Assembly (NCBI RefSeq): GCF_947504215.1
Contig: NZ_CANNGO010000001.1
Coordinates: forward strand, 1,012,472-1,076,471
Length of the DNA stretch: 64,000 nt
Direction: 5' to 3'
Source of the DNA: an uncultured Ruegeria sp.
GTDB taxonomy: Bacteria; Pseudomonadota; Alphaproteobacteria; Rhodobacterales; Rhodobacteraceae
The notes under the pieces are model-generated. The model saw only the letters and a list, made by a program, of their open reading frames with translations, searched no databases and was not told the DNA's origin. Shown one piece after another: positions 7,277 through 17,151 of this stretch (its first letter is position 1; every line of letters begins with the position of its first letter). Position numbers and translations under genes: made by a program.

Positions 7277-9928
7277 TTACTCTTGCGGGCAATGCTCCGA
7301 CTCCTCGTGAAGTAGTTTCGAATGCTCAGTGACCAAATCAGCTATCTCTGGCCGGCAAGAACCGCAGTTCGTTCCAGCCTGAAGAGCATCTCCGATATCG
7401 TTCACACTGATCAAACGCTTGTCGTGAATAGCGCGGATGATGGTTCTTAGCCCGACCCCGAAACACGAACAGACGATTGGTCCGCAGTCTTCCGAAGCCG
7501 CAGATGAACGGCCGGACAGAATCTGCTGGGGTGCGACCTCGGGCAAGGTTGCCAAGTAGTCCCGCATCAGTGTGATAGGTTTTCGGGATACGAAGAGCAC
7601 CGCCAATATGCGCCGCCCCTCCGACAGCGCAATTCTGTACGATCCACTCTTTGAATCTTCTACAGAAGTTGCCACGGCATTGCGTAATCCGAACCACTCT
7701 CGGGCGGTGCTTTCCCAGTCGTCGATGACGTGTTTCCCGGCCAACTCCATCCTGTATCCTTTGGCCGCTCTGGTGGTTGCCCAATAGTCTGCCTTAGGCG
7801 AGGCAGCAGCAACTGAAACGGCAAAACCGTACCAAGCGGCATTCATACGTCGTACAGAAACTGGTGTTGCCTTACTTTCCGGCTGTCCGGAAATCGGATC
7901 GGTCACACTTGGAACAAGCGCGTCCACACGGGCTGCTGGGGACGTTTCGCCCGTCCAGTGAATAGGCGCAAATACCTGACCCGGGGCGATAGCTTCCGTG
8001 ATGCGAAGCCGAAAGATGCCGCTTCCGACTGAACTGCTAATTTCGACCAAATCGGCAGTACCAAGACCCAGTCGATCAACGTCCTTCGGGTTAATCTCCA
8101 CATAGGGCTCGGCAAGATGGGCCGATAGACGAGGCGACAAGCCAGACCGGGTCATAGTGTGCCACTGATCCCGATTCCGCCCTGTGTTCAATAGGAAAGG
8201 GTATCGTTCAGAAATTTCTGCCTCGGGTGGTCTGTGGGCGACAGGAACAAAACGCGCTTTGCCATCTGGATGGAAAAACTGCCCGTCGCCAAAGAAACGC
8301 CCGTCTTTAGTGCGCGATGTCGTCGGCCACCGTGTTGGGCTCAGCGCCTCATAGTCTTCGTCATCAATGTCTGAAAATCCTGCAATGTCGAAGTCCTTGC
8401 CAAACAACACGGCAAGGGAGGTCATGTTTGCGTATTCTCGAAAAATCTGCGCAGGAGACTCATAGCTGAAAGCCTTTGTCCATCCCATGCGGCGACCCAC
8501 CTCGGCCAGGATATGCCAGTCCGCGCGCGCTTGTCCCGGGGGTGTCAGCACAGCGCGTTGTCTGCTGATCGTGCGGTCGGAATTGGTTACTGTACCGCTT
8601 TTTTCGCCCCAACCCGCAGCTGGCAGCAATACGTCTGCGATGCGAGCGGTGTCTGTCTGAGCAGTCAGGTCGCTTACAACTGTGAATGGGCAGTTTTTGA
8701 TAGCAGCTTTCACTCTGTCTGCATCTGGCATGGTGACCGCTGGATTGGTGTGGATGACCCAAAGCGCTTTGATCTGGCCGCGTTCGACGGCGCGAAACAG
8801 ATCAACTGCTTTGAACCCCGGCTTCTTTGGCATCTTGGGCGCCTTCCAGAAATCCCGGACGGCTGCACTGTGGGTTTCGTTTTCGATATCCAAATGGCAG
8901 GCGAGCATATTGGCCAAGCCGCCCACCTCTCGGCCGCCCATGGCGTTTGGCTGACCTGTGACTGAGAACGGCCCCATCCCTGCGTGCCCGATCCGACCGG
9001 TGGCTAAATGGCAATTCAGGATCGCGTTGACCTTGTCGGTTCCGCTTGAGGATTGGTTCACACCCTGACTAAAGATCGTAACAACCCGCTCGGTACCAAT
9101 CCACAGATCGCAAAACGCCTCAATCTCATCAGGGCTAAGCCCCGTCTCATCGGGATCGTCAAGCTGTGCCAGCTCAAGGGTCTCAGAGAACCCAACGCTG
9201 CGATCTAAGAAATCCGCTGCCACATGCCCAGTTTGGTGAATTCTGGTTAGCAAGCGGTTGAACAGCGCCACGTCGCCGCCCGGCTGCAGTGCCAAATGCA
9301 GGTCGGCTTGATCGCAGCTAGCTGTTCGACGTGGGTCAACAACCACAATCTTTGTACCGCGCGCCTGACGCGCCGCAATGACCCGCTGATAGAGAACGGG
9401 ATGACACCAAGCGAGGTTCGAGCCAACCAATACAACCAAATCCGCCTGGTCTAGATCCTCATAGGTTCCGGGCACTGTGTCCGTCCCGAAGGCGCGTTTG
9501 TGCCCGGCCACGGTTGAGGCCATACAAAGCCGCGAGTTGGTGTCGATATTCGCCGAACCCATGAAGCCTTTCATAAGCTTGTTGGCGACATAGTAATCCT
9601 CGGTCAGCAACTGGCCCGAGACGTAGAAGGCCACACTGTCCGACCCGTGCTCATCTATAGCGGCTGAGAACCGATCCGCGACCAGTTGCAACGCATTGTC
9701 CCAGCTGGTGTCCTGGCCAAAGGCGCGAGGAGTCAGCAATCGCTTTTCCAGCCCAATCGTTTCGCCCAACGCCAAGCCCTTCGAGCACAAGCGCCCGTAA
9801 TTCGCCGGGTGGTCCGGATCACCGCGTACCGCCAACCCTCCGGCCCCATCGTGACACAACAGGACCCCGCAGCCGACACCGCAATAGGCACAAGTCGAGC
9901 GGACCTCAGGCAGGCCGGTTCCATCCAT
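7277..9928 (-). CDS. nasA: Assimilatory nitrate reductase, catalytic subunit
   Basis: 883 aa, a molybdopterin bis-MGD oxidoreductase that reduces nitrate to nitrite in the cytoplasm. The N-terminal [4Fe-4S] cysteines are C13, C16, C20 and C48 (TCAYCGVGCG, GRLCSKG). The C-terminus carries an extra BFD-like [2Fe-2S] domain with C820, C822, C855 and C858 (CSCFGVG, NCGSC), as in many NasA proteins. No signal peptide. It ends the nas operon and overlaps nirD by one base. The electron donor is not encoded next to it; the C-terminal domain may take electrons from ferredoxin or a NasC-type protein. Confidence 0.95.
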   Translation of the reverse strand: MDGTGLPEVRSTCAYCGVGCGVLLCHDGAGGLAVRGDPDHPANYGRLCSKGLALGETIGLEKRLLTPRAFGQDTSWDNALQLVADRFSAAIDEHGSDSVAFYVSGQLLTEDYYVANKLMKGFMGSANIDTNSRLCMASTVAGHKRAFGTDTVPGTYEDLDQADLVVLVGSNLAWCHPVLYQRVIAARQARGTKIVVVDPRRTASCDQADLHLALQPGGDVALFNRLLTRIHQTGHVAADFLDRSVGFSETLELAQLDDPDETGLSPDEIEAFCDLWIGTERVVTIFSQGVNQSSSGTDKVNAILNCHLATGRIGHAGMGPFSVTGQPNAMGGREVGGLANMLACHLDIENETHSAAVRDFWKAPKMPKKPGFKAVDLFRAVERGQIKALWVIHTNPAVTMPDADRVKAAIKNCPFTVVSDLTAQTDTARIADVLLPAAGWGEKSGTVTNSDRTISRQRAVLTPPGQARADWHILAEVGRRMGWTKAFSYESPAQIFREYANMTSLAVLFGKDFDIAGFSDIDDEDYEALSPTRWPTTSRTKDGRFFGDGQFFHPDGKARFVPVAHRPPEAEISERYPFLLNTGRNRDQWHTMTRSGLSPRLSAHLAEPYVEINPKDVDRLGLGTADLVEISSSVGSGIFRLRITEAIAPGQVFAPIHWTGETSPAARVDALVPSVTDPISGQPESKATPVSVRRMNAAWYGFAVSVAAASPKADYWATTRAAKGYRMELAGKHVIDDWESTAREWFGLRNAVATSVEDSKSGSYRIALSEGRRILAVLFVSRKPITLMRDYLATLPEVAPQQILSGRSSAASEDCGPIVCSCFGVGLRTIIRAIHDKRLISVNDIGDALQAGTNCGSCRPEIADLVTEHSKLLHEESEHCPQE

Positions 9929-10260
9929 CAGGCCGCGCTCCGCCGGGTAACCGCACTATCGTCCAGCAGGATACGACCGTCTTCGAGACGCACTGGATAG
10001 GTGTTGATCCGACCTTCATCAGCGTCCTGCGCCTCACCCGTGTTCAGGTCAAAAACCCAGTTGTGCAGCGGGCAAGTGACCGACTGGCCATGCACGATAC
10101 CTTCGGACAGAGGCCCGCCCTTGTGCGGGCAGCTATTGGTGGCGGCGTAGACTTCCGTCTCGGCGGTGCGGAAGACGGCGATACAACCTATATGGGTTTT
10201 CACCAGGCGCGCGCCACGCAACGGCACCTCGTCGATATGTCCGATGTCGATCCAGCTCAT
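9928..10260 (-). CDS. nirD: Nitrite reductase [NAD(P)H] small subunit
   Basis: 110 aa Rieske-type protein, the partner of NirB in cytoplasmic reduction of nitrite to ammonium. A complete Rieske [2Fe-2S] motif is present: C44-x-H46 (CPHKGGPL) and C63-x2-H66 (CPLHNW). Many enterobacterial NirD proteins have lost these residues, so this one probably binds a cluster and transfers electrons. Its start overlaps the nirB stop by 4 bp and its stop overlaps the nasA start by 1 base. Confidence 0.93.
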   Translation of the reverse strand: MSWIDIGHIDEVPLRGARLVKTHIGCIAVFRTAETEVYAATNSCPHKGGPLSEGIVHGQSVTCPLHNWVFDLNTGEAQDADEGRINTYPVRLEDGRILLDDSAVTRRSAA

Positions 10261-12692
10261 TCCGCGGCCTCCAGTGTGAAATCTGCGATCGGCCCGTAGG
10301 TCTGCGCCTTCTCCCGCACATGTTCGGCCCAGGGATCCTTGCGGTAGATACTTTGGGACAGCTCGAACCGGGCGACCAAGGCGTCGCGGTTTTGAAGATC
10401 ATCGACGACCTGAGCTTTGACCCAGTCCATGCCGACCTTCCCTAGCCATTTATAAAGGCGGTCCAGATACTTACCGCCTTCTCGGTAAGCCTGGGTGACT
10501 GCCATCACGACTTCGATCGCTTCATCTTCTGTAGACACCTGGCATAGTGTTTCAGTCTCTTTCACATCCATACCCGCGGCCCCGCCGATGCTGATCTGGT
10601 AGCCGGAGTCGACACAGACCACGCCGATATCCTTGCAGGTCGCCTCGGCACAATTCCGGGGGCAGCCCGAGACAGCCAGCTTGAGTTTGTGCGGTGTCCA
10701 AGACCCCCAGAGAGTCTTCTCAAGTTTGATGCCGAGCCCCGTGCTGTCTTGGGTCCCAAACCTGCAATGATCAGTGCCAACGCAGGTTTTTACTGTGCGC
10801 AACCCCTTGGAATAGGCATGACCTGAGACCAACCCCGCCTTGTTTAGATCCGACCAGATTAAGGGCAGGTCCTCGCCCTTCACCCCCAACAAGTCGATAC
10901 GTTGGCCACCGGTCACTTTGACTGTTGGCACGTCGTATTTGTCCGCCGCATCGGCAATCGCTCGCAACTCCTCGGGCGTGGTGATCCCGCCCCACATGCG
11001 TGGCACAACGCTGAATGTGCCATCCTTCTGTATGTTGGCGTGTTTGCGTTCGTTCACGAACCGGCTTTGCGGATCGTCCTGATACGCCAGAGGCCAATCT
11101 GCCAGCAGGTAATAGTTGATCGCCGGACGGCAGACGTGGCAGCCGTTGGGCGTGTTCCAGCCTAGTTCTTGCCAGACGGCGGCCTGACTCTTCAGCTCTT
11201 GGCCCTTGATCAGACGACGCACATCCTCATGCGTCAGATCGGTACAACCGCAGATCGACTGCGTGGTCGGCATCTCGAACCCGTCGCCCAGAGTGACCTG
11301 CAGCAATTGCTCGACCAGACCGGTGCACGTCCCGCAAGATGCGCTGGCCTTGGTGCTAGCACGCACTGCGCCCAGATCACCGGCACCCGCGCTTATCGCC
11401 TCTACAATATCGCCCTTGCATACGCCGTTGCAGCCGCAAATCTCCGCCTCAGGCGGCAATGCTGCAACGGCTGAGAGAGGGTCCGCAGTATCGCCCCCCT
11501 GATAGGCCGGGCCGAAGATCAGAGTCTCGCGCATTTCATCAATGTTGGTGCCGTCCTTGATCAGGCCGAAAAACCAACTGCCATCGGCGGTATCGCCATA
11601 CATGACTGCGCCGATCAGACAGTCCTCTTCAATCACGAGTCGTTTGTAGACCCCGCGCGAAGGATCACGGAACACGATATCCTCGCGCCCCGGGCCATCG
11701 GCGAAATCGCCCGCGCTAAACAGGTCACAGCCGGTGACTTTCAACTTGGTCGATAGGCTTTTCTGGACGAAGGAAGCTTCCTCGTCCAAAATCGCCTGCC
11801 CCGCCACTTTTGCCTGATCATAAAGCGGCGCGACAAGGCCGAAGACCTCCCCATTATGCTCAACACATTCCCCGACGGCGTAGATGTCCGGGTCCGAGGT
11901 CAGCATCTGGTCATCGACATGGATACCGCGCCCGATGGCCAGACCAGTGTCCTGTGCCAGCGCCGTATTCGGGCGGATGCCCACAGCCATGACCAGCAGG
12001 TCACAGGGCAGCTCGGTTCCGTCATCCAGCAGCAGCGCGCGGACTTTTCCGCTCCGCCCAAGGATCTCCTTTGAGTTCGCCTGCAGGCAGATCTTAATGC
12101 CTTTGTCTTCCAGCGATTTCTTCAGCAGGTAGCCTGCGGCTTCGTCCAACTGGCGCTCCATCAAGTGGCCCATGATGTGCACTACGGTCACGTCAACACC
12201 GTGCGCGGCCATACCTGCCGCCGCCTCAAGCCCCAGCAGACCGCCGCCAATCACGACAACCTTGTTGTCGGGACCCATGTCCATCATTTGTTGGGTATCT
12301 TCCAGATCGCGATAAGCGATCACGCCCTCAAGATCGTGACCGGGCAGCGGGATGATGAAAGGATTCGACCCGGTCGCGACAACGAGTTTGTCATAGGGCA
12401 CATGCCCGTTCGCGCCCTCTACCACTTTCATCTCGCGATCGATCTTTTCCACTTTCTCGCCAAAACGGCAGGCGATGCCGCGCTCGGCATACCAGGCGTC
12501 ATCATGGGTGACGATCTCTTCATAGGACTTCTCACCCGACAGCACCGGACTCAGCATGATGCGGTTGTAGTTTCCGCGTGGCTCGGCGTTGAAAAGGGTG
12601 ATATCGAACGCGTCAGGGGCAGAGTCGGTCAGGTGTTCTAACACCCTTCCCGAGGCCATGCCTGCACCTATGACAACAAGTCTTTGTTTCAT
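10257..12692 (-). CDS. nirB: Nitrite reductase [NAD(P)H] large subunit
   Basis: 811 aa from the ATG at 12692, preceded by GGAG; a start 18 bp upstream is unlikely. Domain order: FAD/NAD(P)H module (VVIGAGMASGRVLEHL at the N-terminus; VVIGGGLLGLEAAAG mid-way), two BFD-type [2Fe-2S] segments (CGCNGVCKGDIVEAI, CGTCTGLV; CGCTDLTHEDVRR, CHVCRP), then the sulfite/nitrite reductase core with sirohaem and [4Fe-4S] cysteines (CVGTDHCRFG, SGCPRNCAEATCKD). It uses NAD(P)H to reduce nitrite by six electrons to ammonium. It follows nrtCD with a 4-bp gap after its stop. Confidence 0.95.
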   Translation of the reverse strand: MKQRLVVIGAGMASGRVLEHLTDSAPDAFDITLFNAEPRGNYNRIMLSPVLSGEKSYEEIVTHDDAWYAERGIACRFGEKVEKIDREMKVVEGANGHVPYDKLVVATGSNPFIIPLPGHDLEGVIAYRDLEDTQQMMDMGPDNKVVVIGGGLLGLEAAAGMAAHGVDVTVVHIMGHLMERQLDEAAGYLLKKSLEDKGIKICLQANSKEILGRSGKVRALLLDDGTELPCDLLVMAVGIRPNTALAQDTGLAIGRGIHVDDQMLTSDPDIYAVGECVEHNGEVFGLVAPLYDQAKVAGQAILDEEASFVQKSLSTKLKVTGCDLFSAGDFADGPGREDIVFRDPSRGVYKRLVIEEDCLIGAVMYGDTADGSWFFGLIKDGTNIDEMRETLIFGPAYQGGDTADPLSAVAALPPEAEICGCNGVCKGDIVEAISAGAGDLGAVRASTKASASCGTCTGLVEQLLQVTLGDGFEMPTTQSICGCTDLTHEDVRRLIKGQELKSQAAVWQELGWNTPNGCHVCRPAINYYLLADWPLAYQDDPQSRFVNERKHANIQKDGTFSVVPRMWGGITTPEELRAIADAADKYDVPTVKVTGGQRIDLLGVKGEDLPLIWSDLNKAGLVSGHAYSKGLRTVKTCVGTDHCRFGTQDSTGLGIKLEKTLWGSWTPHKLKLAVSGCPRNCAEATCKDIGVVCVDSGYQISIGGAAGMDVKETETLCQVSTEDEAIEVVMAVTQAYREGGKYLDRLYKWLGKVGMDWVKAQVVDDLQNRDALVARFELSQSIYRKDPWAEHVREKAQTYGPIADFTLEAAE

Positions 12693-12696
12693 GGTT

Positions 12697-14385
12697 TTAC
12701 TCCGCTGCAATAGCTTTTGGGGCAGGAGATTTCGGCTTGGCGCCGTGTTCGTATTCTTCCAGGAAATCGAGGACTTCCTGCCGATAGGCGTAGTAATCCG
12801 GATGCTCCAGCAGGGCCTTGCGGGTGCGCGGACGCGGCAGGTCGACTTTGGTGATCTTGCCGATCGTCGCCTGCGGGCCGTTGGTCATCATCACCACCCG
12901 GTCAGCCAGCAGGATCGCCTCGTCCACATCATGGGTCACACAGATCGCGGTGACCTTGGTGCGGGACCAGACCTCCATCAGCACTTCCTGCAATTCCCAT
13001 CGCGTGAGGCTGTCGAGCATTCCGAACGGTTCATCCAGCAGCAGCAGTTTGGGCGACAGGGCAAAAGCGCGTGCAATACCGACGCGTTGCTTCATACCGC
13101 TCGAGAGATCCGAGGCAGATTTGTCCATCGCATCGGCCAGTCCGACGCGTTCCAGATAGTACTCCACCACGTCCTGCCGATCGGCGATGCTTGCCTTGGG
13201 ATAGACCTTGTCGACGCCAATCGCGACGTTCTCCTTGGCGGTCAGCCAGGGGAACAGGTTGGGAGATTGGAACACCACAGCGCGTTCGGGGTCGGCGCCT
13301 TCGACGTGACGGCCATCCAGCTTGATCGCGCCTTTCGAGATATCGTTCAGACCCGCAGCCATAGTCAGAACCGTGGACTTGCCGCAGCCGGAATGGCCGA
13401 TCAGCGAGATGAACTCACCCTTGTCGATTTTCAGGTCGAAATCCTCAACCACGGTCAGCGGACCTTTGGGCGTTGGATAGACCTTGTGCAGTTGCGAGAA
13501 GTCGAGGAACCGGTTCTCGATCAGCCCCTTCTGCGCCTCAGCCACCGCAGTCGGCACACCATGGATCGGCGTCACATCCGGCAGGATGCGCGAACCTTCG
13601 ACTTTGGCCTCAATGCCTACATCCATCAGGTATTTGGTGACGTCCGCGCGCAAGTGTTTGAAGGTCTCGTCATTGTTCATGGCCCCGCGGTCGCGCGGGC
13701 GGGGGATCGAGACGCGGAATTCCTGCCCCAGCGTCCCATCTGGGTTCAGGGCAATGATGCGGTCAGCCAGAATGATCGCCTCATCTACGTCATTGGTGAT
13801 GAGGACACAGGTTTTCTTGTCGGCTTCCCAGATATGTTCGATCTCATCTGCCAGATTGGCGCGGGTCAGTGCGTCAAGCGCCGACAGAGGTTCATCCAAC
13901 AGCAAAACCTCGGGGTTCATCGACAAGGCGCGCGCCACATTAACCCGCTGGCGCATCCCGCCGGACAATTCCGCCGGGCGGCGCATCGCGGCGTGGCTCA
14001 GGCCCACCATTTTCACATAATGCGCGACCTTCGCGGCCTTGTCAGCCTTGTTGAGACCGGGAAAGACCGTATCGACCGCGAGCCCCACATTGCCGCTGAC
14101 CGTTAGCCATGGCATCAGCGAGTAGTTCTGGAAGATCACACCACGATCCGGCCCAGGTCCCTTGATCGGGGCATCCTTGAATGTGACCTCGCCGCCGGTT
14201 GGGTTATCCAGCCCCGCCAGCAGGTTGATCAGGGTGGTTTTCCCGGTGCCGGAAAAGCCGAGGATGACCAGAAACTCGCCCTCCTGCACCTCCAGATTGA
14301 TGTCATTCAAGACATCGGTCCGCGCGGTGCCCTCGCCAAAGGATTTCGAGGCGTTTTTGAAGCTTAGAATGCTCATCGCGCTCAC
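12697..14385 (-). CDS. Nitrate ABC transporter ATPase, two fused nucleotide-binding domains (NrtC/NrtD type)
   Basis: 562 aa with two ABC ATPase domains in one chain, about 1-265 and 295-540. Walker A motifs are GFSGTGKTT (43-51) and GHSGCGKST (330-338); both Walker B segments keep the catalytic Glu (LLLDEPLSALD, LLLDEPFGMLD). Domain 1 has the canonical signature LSGGMRQ (140-146) but Asn in place of the switch His (LITNDVDEAI). Domain 2 keeps the His (CVTHDVDEAI) but has signature LSSGMKQ. Unlike cyanobacterial NrtC it carries no substrate-binding domain. It powers nitrate uptake through NrtB; start overlaps the nrtB stop by 4 bp. Confidence 0.9.
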   Translation of the reverse strand: MSAMSILSFKNASKSFGEGTARTDVLNDINLEVQEGEFLVILGFSGTGKTTLINLLAGLDNPTGGEVTFKDAPIKGPGPDRGVIFQNYSLMPWLTVSGNVGLAVDTVFPGLNKADKAAKVAHYVKMVGLSHAAMRRPAELSGGMRQRVNVARALSMNPEVLLLDEPLSALDALTRANLADEIEHIWEADKKTCVLITNDVDEAIILADRIIALNPDGTLGQEFRVSIPRPRDRGAMNNDETFKHLRADVTKYLMDVGIEAKVEGSRILPDVTPIHGVPTAVAEAQKGLIENRFLDFSQLHKVYPTPKGPLTVVEDFDLKIDKGEFISLIGHSGCGKSTVLTMAAGLNDISKGAIKLDGRHVEGADPERAVVFQSPNLFPWLTAKENVAIGVDKVYPKASIADRQDVVEYYLERVGLADAMDKSASDLSSGMKQRVGIARAFALSPKLLLLDEPFGMLDSLTRWELQEVLMEVWSRTKVTAICVTHDVDEAILLADRVVMMTNGPQATIGKITKVDLPRPRTRKALLEHPDYYAYRQEVLDFLEEYEHGAKPKSPAPKAIAAE

Positions 14386-15464
14386 CGGTTGTTGGTAAAG
14401 GTAAAGAGGGATTGCAGCGCGTACATCACCCGATCCAGCAAGAAGCCGATGATGCCGATGGTGAATACTGCAACCATGATCTTGGCCAGAGAGCTGGACG
14501 AACCGTTCTGGAACTCATCCCAGACGAACTTCCCCAAACCGGGGTTCTGCGCCAGCATTTCGGCCGCGATCAGAACCATCCATCCGACGCCAAGCGACAG
14601 GCGCAGGCCGGTGAAGATCAACGGTAGCGCCGACGGTAGAACCAGCTTGGTGATCTTGGTATAGGTGTTCATTTTCAACACCTTGGACACGTTCACCAAA
14701 TCCTTGTCGATGGACGCCACACCCAGCGCGGTGTTGATCAGCGTGGGCCACAGCGAACACAGGGTCACGGTAATGGCCGAGATCAAAAAGGATTTGGCGA
14801 ACCAGCCGTCATTGGTGACATAAACAGCCGAGACGATCATGGTCACGATCGGCAGCCATGCCAGAGGTGAGACCGGTTTGAAGATCTGGATCAGTGGGTT
14901 TAGGGCGGCATTTGCGGTCGGAGACAGGCCAGCAGCGATACCGAGCGGAACCGCGATCACAATGGCGATCAAAAACCCGAAGAACACGGTTTTGATCGAG
15001 GTCCAGATTTGTTGGTAGTACGTCGGAGCCCCGGTGAAGGCGACGTTTTTCACCTTCTCGGGCTGGCCTGCGTCAATGAATTTCTGATTGCGCTTCTCGA
15101 CCATTGCCTCGAACTTGGCTCGCTTGGCCGCTTTGGCCTTTGCGTCTTTGTTCAGGCTTACCATTTCCCCCCAAACCTGAGCCGGTCCGGGAACCGCGCC
15201 CAGAGAGGTCTGCACCTTGGGTGCCAACGTACCCCATAGCAACAAAAAGGCGCAGATAGACAGTAGCGGAATGATCAGCAACCGCCAGATCTCGGTCATC
15301 TGAGCGCGGGGATTGTCTCCGGCGGCGGCCTTCAGAACGGGTGTGGCCCAACTGAGGCCCAGTACCTGAAACCATTTATCGGCTGCGTTGATGCGAGTGA
15401 AAAGGCGGGCGCGACGCTGTTGCCGCGCGACGTCTGTGTTGAATTCGGGATCGACCGTTGTCAT
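14382..15464 (-). CDS. nrtB: Nitrate ABC transporter permease
   Basis: 360 aa from the ATG at 15464, preceded by AAGGACACAAAAG; a start at 15506 adds 14 unlikely residues. The C-terminal two thirds is a BPD_transp_1 permease domain with several membrane segments and a GVGWMVLIAAEML stretch typical of nitrate/taurine permeases. The first 180 residues include one early membrane segment and a charged loop (MVSLNKDAKAKAAKRAKFEA), longer than in NrtB of cyanobacteria but common in proteobacterial homologues. It forms the channel with the double ATPase and NrtA. Confidence 0.92.
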   Translation of the reverse strand: MTTVDPEFNTDVARQQRRARLFTRINAADKWFQVLGLSWATPVLKAAAGDNPRAQMTEIWRLLIIPLLSICAFLLLWGTLAPKVQTSLGAVPGPAQVWGEMVSLNKDAKAKAAKRAKFEAMVEKRNQKFIDAGQPEKVKNVAFTGAPTYYQQIWTSIKTVFFGFLIAIVIAVPLGIAAGLSPTANAALNPLIQIFKPVSPLAWLPIVTMIVSAVYVTNDGWFAKSFLISAITVTLCSLWPTLINTALGVASIDKDLVNVSKVLKMNTYTKITKLVLPSALPLIFTGLRLSLGVGWMVLIAAEMLAQNPGLGKFVWDEFQNGSSSSLAKIMVAVFTIGIIGFLLDRVMYALQSLFTFTNNR

Positions 15465-15536
15465 CTTTTGTGTCCTTGCGATGGCGGGGCACCTTGGAGT
15501 CCACACCCGACATCAGCCGGGTGTGGCGTTTCGGGA

Positions 15537-16901
15537 TTAGCCTTGTACGTCCGAGCCAACGATCTTCTGGTCGCCCTTCAGACCAATAGACAGGCTTTCG
15601 AGATAGGCGTTGGGGGTGCGACCGTCATAGGCGATACCGTCGATGATATCCTCTGACGGGGTCGGCGCTTTGTAGCCGTCACTGTTCCAAGGGAAGTCGT
15701 CGTCATTCGCCAGGCCTTCGTCGACCAGCAAGCGCGCGGCTTCCAGATAGATCTCGGGCTTGTAGACTGACTTGGCGATCTCGTCGTACCAGCTGTCTGG
15801 CTTGGAGTCGGGGATCTGGCCCCAGCGACGCATCTGGGTCAGGTACCAGATAGCGTCCGAGTAGAACGGGTAGGTCGCGTGATAGCGGAAGAACACGTTG
15901 AAATCCGGAACGTCACGTTTGTCGCCCTTTTCGTATTCGAAAGTCCCGGTCATCGAGTTGGCGATAACATCGTAATCCGCGCCGACATATTCCGGGCGGC
16001 TGAGGATTTCGACCGCTTCCGGACGGTTGGCATTTTCGTTTTCATCCAGCCACTGCGCCGCGCGGATCAGCGCCTTGGTCACGGCCAAGGTGGTGTTCGG
16101 GTATTCCTCGGCGAATTCGGCAGTGATGCCAAAAACCTTTTCGGGGTTGTTCTTCCAAAGTTCATAGTCGGTGATGACCGGAACGCCGATGCCCTTGAAC
16201 ACCGCTTGCTGGTTCCAGGGCTCACCCACGCAGTAGCCATAGATTGTGCCTGCCTCCAAAGTGGCGGGCATCTGCGGCGGTGGCGTCACCGACAGGAAAA
16301 CATCCGCTCCGATCTGACCGGTGACGTTTTCGGGGCTATAGTAGCCAGGGTGCAGGCCACCAGCGGCCAGCCAGTAGCGTAGTTCGTAGTTATGGGTCGA
16401 AACCGGGAAGACCATGCCCATGTTGAAGGGCTTGCCTTCAGATTTGTATTTCTCAACAACTGGAGCGAGCGCCTCGGCACTAATCGGGTGCTGCGGACGG
16501 CCGTCATCCATCACAGGGATGTTCGGCTTCATCTCTTCCCAGATTTCGTTGGACACGGTGATGCCATTGCCATTCAGGTCCATCGAAAACGGAGTGATAA
16601 TATGGGCTTCCGTCCCGTACCCGATGGTCGCCGCTAAGGGTTGCCCGGCCAGCATATGCGCGCCATCCAACTGACCATCGATCACACCGTCCAGCAACAC
16701 CTTCCAGTTGGCTTGTGCTTCCAGCGTGACGAACAGGCCTTCATCAAGGAAGTATCCTTGCTCGTAGGCCACAGCCAGCGGTGCCATGTCTGTCAACTTG
16801 ATAAAGCCAAAGGTTAGTTCGTCTTTCTCCAGTTCCAACTCAGCAAATGCAGGAGAGACAAACGATGTCGTCGCTGCCAGGCTCAAAAGTAGCTTTTTCA
16901 T
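15537..16901 (-). CDS. nrtA: Nitrate ABC transporter periplasmic binding protein
   Basis: 454 aa. A Sec signal peptide ([20 protein letters not shown]) precedes a CmpA/NrtA-type bilobal binding domain ([33 protein letters not shown]). The length and the GEPWN element match nitrate-binding members rather than sulfonate-binding SsuA proteins. It lies first after the NasT-type leader, followed 72 bp later by nrtB. Cyanobacterial NrtA is a Tat-anchored lipoprotein; this one looks like a soluble periplasmic protein. Confidence 0.92.
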   Translation of the reverse strand: MKKLLLSLAATTSFVSPAFAELELEKDELTFGFIKLTDMAPLAVAYEQGYFLDEGLFVTLEAQANWKVLLDGVIDGQLDGAHMLAGQPLAATIGYGTEAHIITPFSMDLNGNGITVSNEIWEEMKPNIPVMDDGRPQHPISAEALAPVVEKYKSEGKPFNMGMVFPVSTHNYELRYWLAAGGLHPGYYSPENVTGQIGADVFLSVTPPPQMPATLEAGTIYGYCVGEPWNQQAVFKGIGVPVITDYELWKNNPEKVFGITAEFAEEYPNTTLAVTKALIRAAQWLDENENANRPEAVEILSRPEYVGADYDVIANSMTGTFEYEKGDKRDVPDFNVFFRYHATYPFYSDAIWYLTQMRRWGQIPDSKPDSWYDEIAKSVYKPEIYLEAARLLVDEGLANDDDFPWNSDGYKAPTPSEDIIDGIAYDGRTPNAYLESLSIGLKGDQKIVGSDVQG

Positions 16902-16940
16902 CTCGATCCCTTTCGGTTCAGCCCAACCCCATGGGCAAAC

Positions 16941-16996
16941 AAAAAAGCCGCCGACACAGTCCGCCGGGAGGAGGTGGCGGATGGTCGAGCGGCTTT
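16941..16996 (-). terminator. Intrinsic terminator in nas leader (attenuator)
   Basis: On the minus strand an 8-bp outer stem AAAGCCGC / GCGGCTTT encloses an inner stem TCCGCC / GGCGGA with a pyrimidine-rich loop, and is followed by a run of six T. It ends about 40 nt before the nrtA start, so it would stop transcription before the structural genes unless antitermination occurs. Positioned as expected for the NasT-controlled terminator. Confidence 0.75.
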
Positions 16997-17151
16997 GCTC
17001 TTGATAGGTGCCCTGGATTGTGGGCGAATTCCGTCGGTAAGCGTCGTTGCCTGCCGATTAGACGATTAAGCCCGTCAGACGTCAGGACGTCATCAGTTTT
17101 TGCCATTTCGTCGTGAGAAATTCTGCACCGCAGCAAACTCTAATGCTGCAG

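Noticed and set aside
12589..14106. Long 505-codon plus-strand frame
   Set aside because: It lies wholly antisense to nrtCD and nirB, which have complete domain matches; a GC-biased shadow frame.
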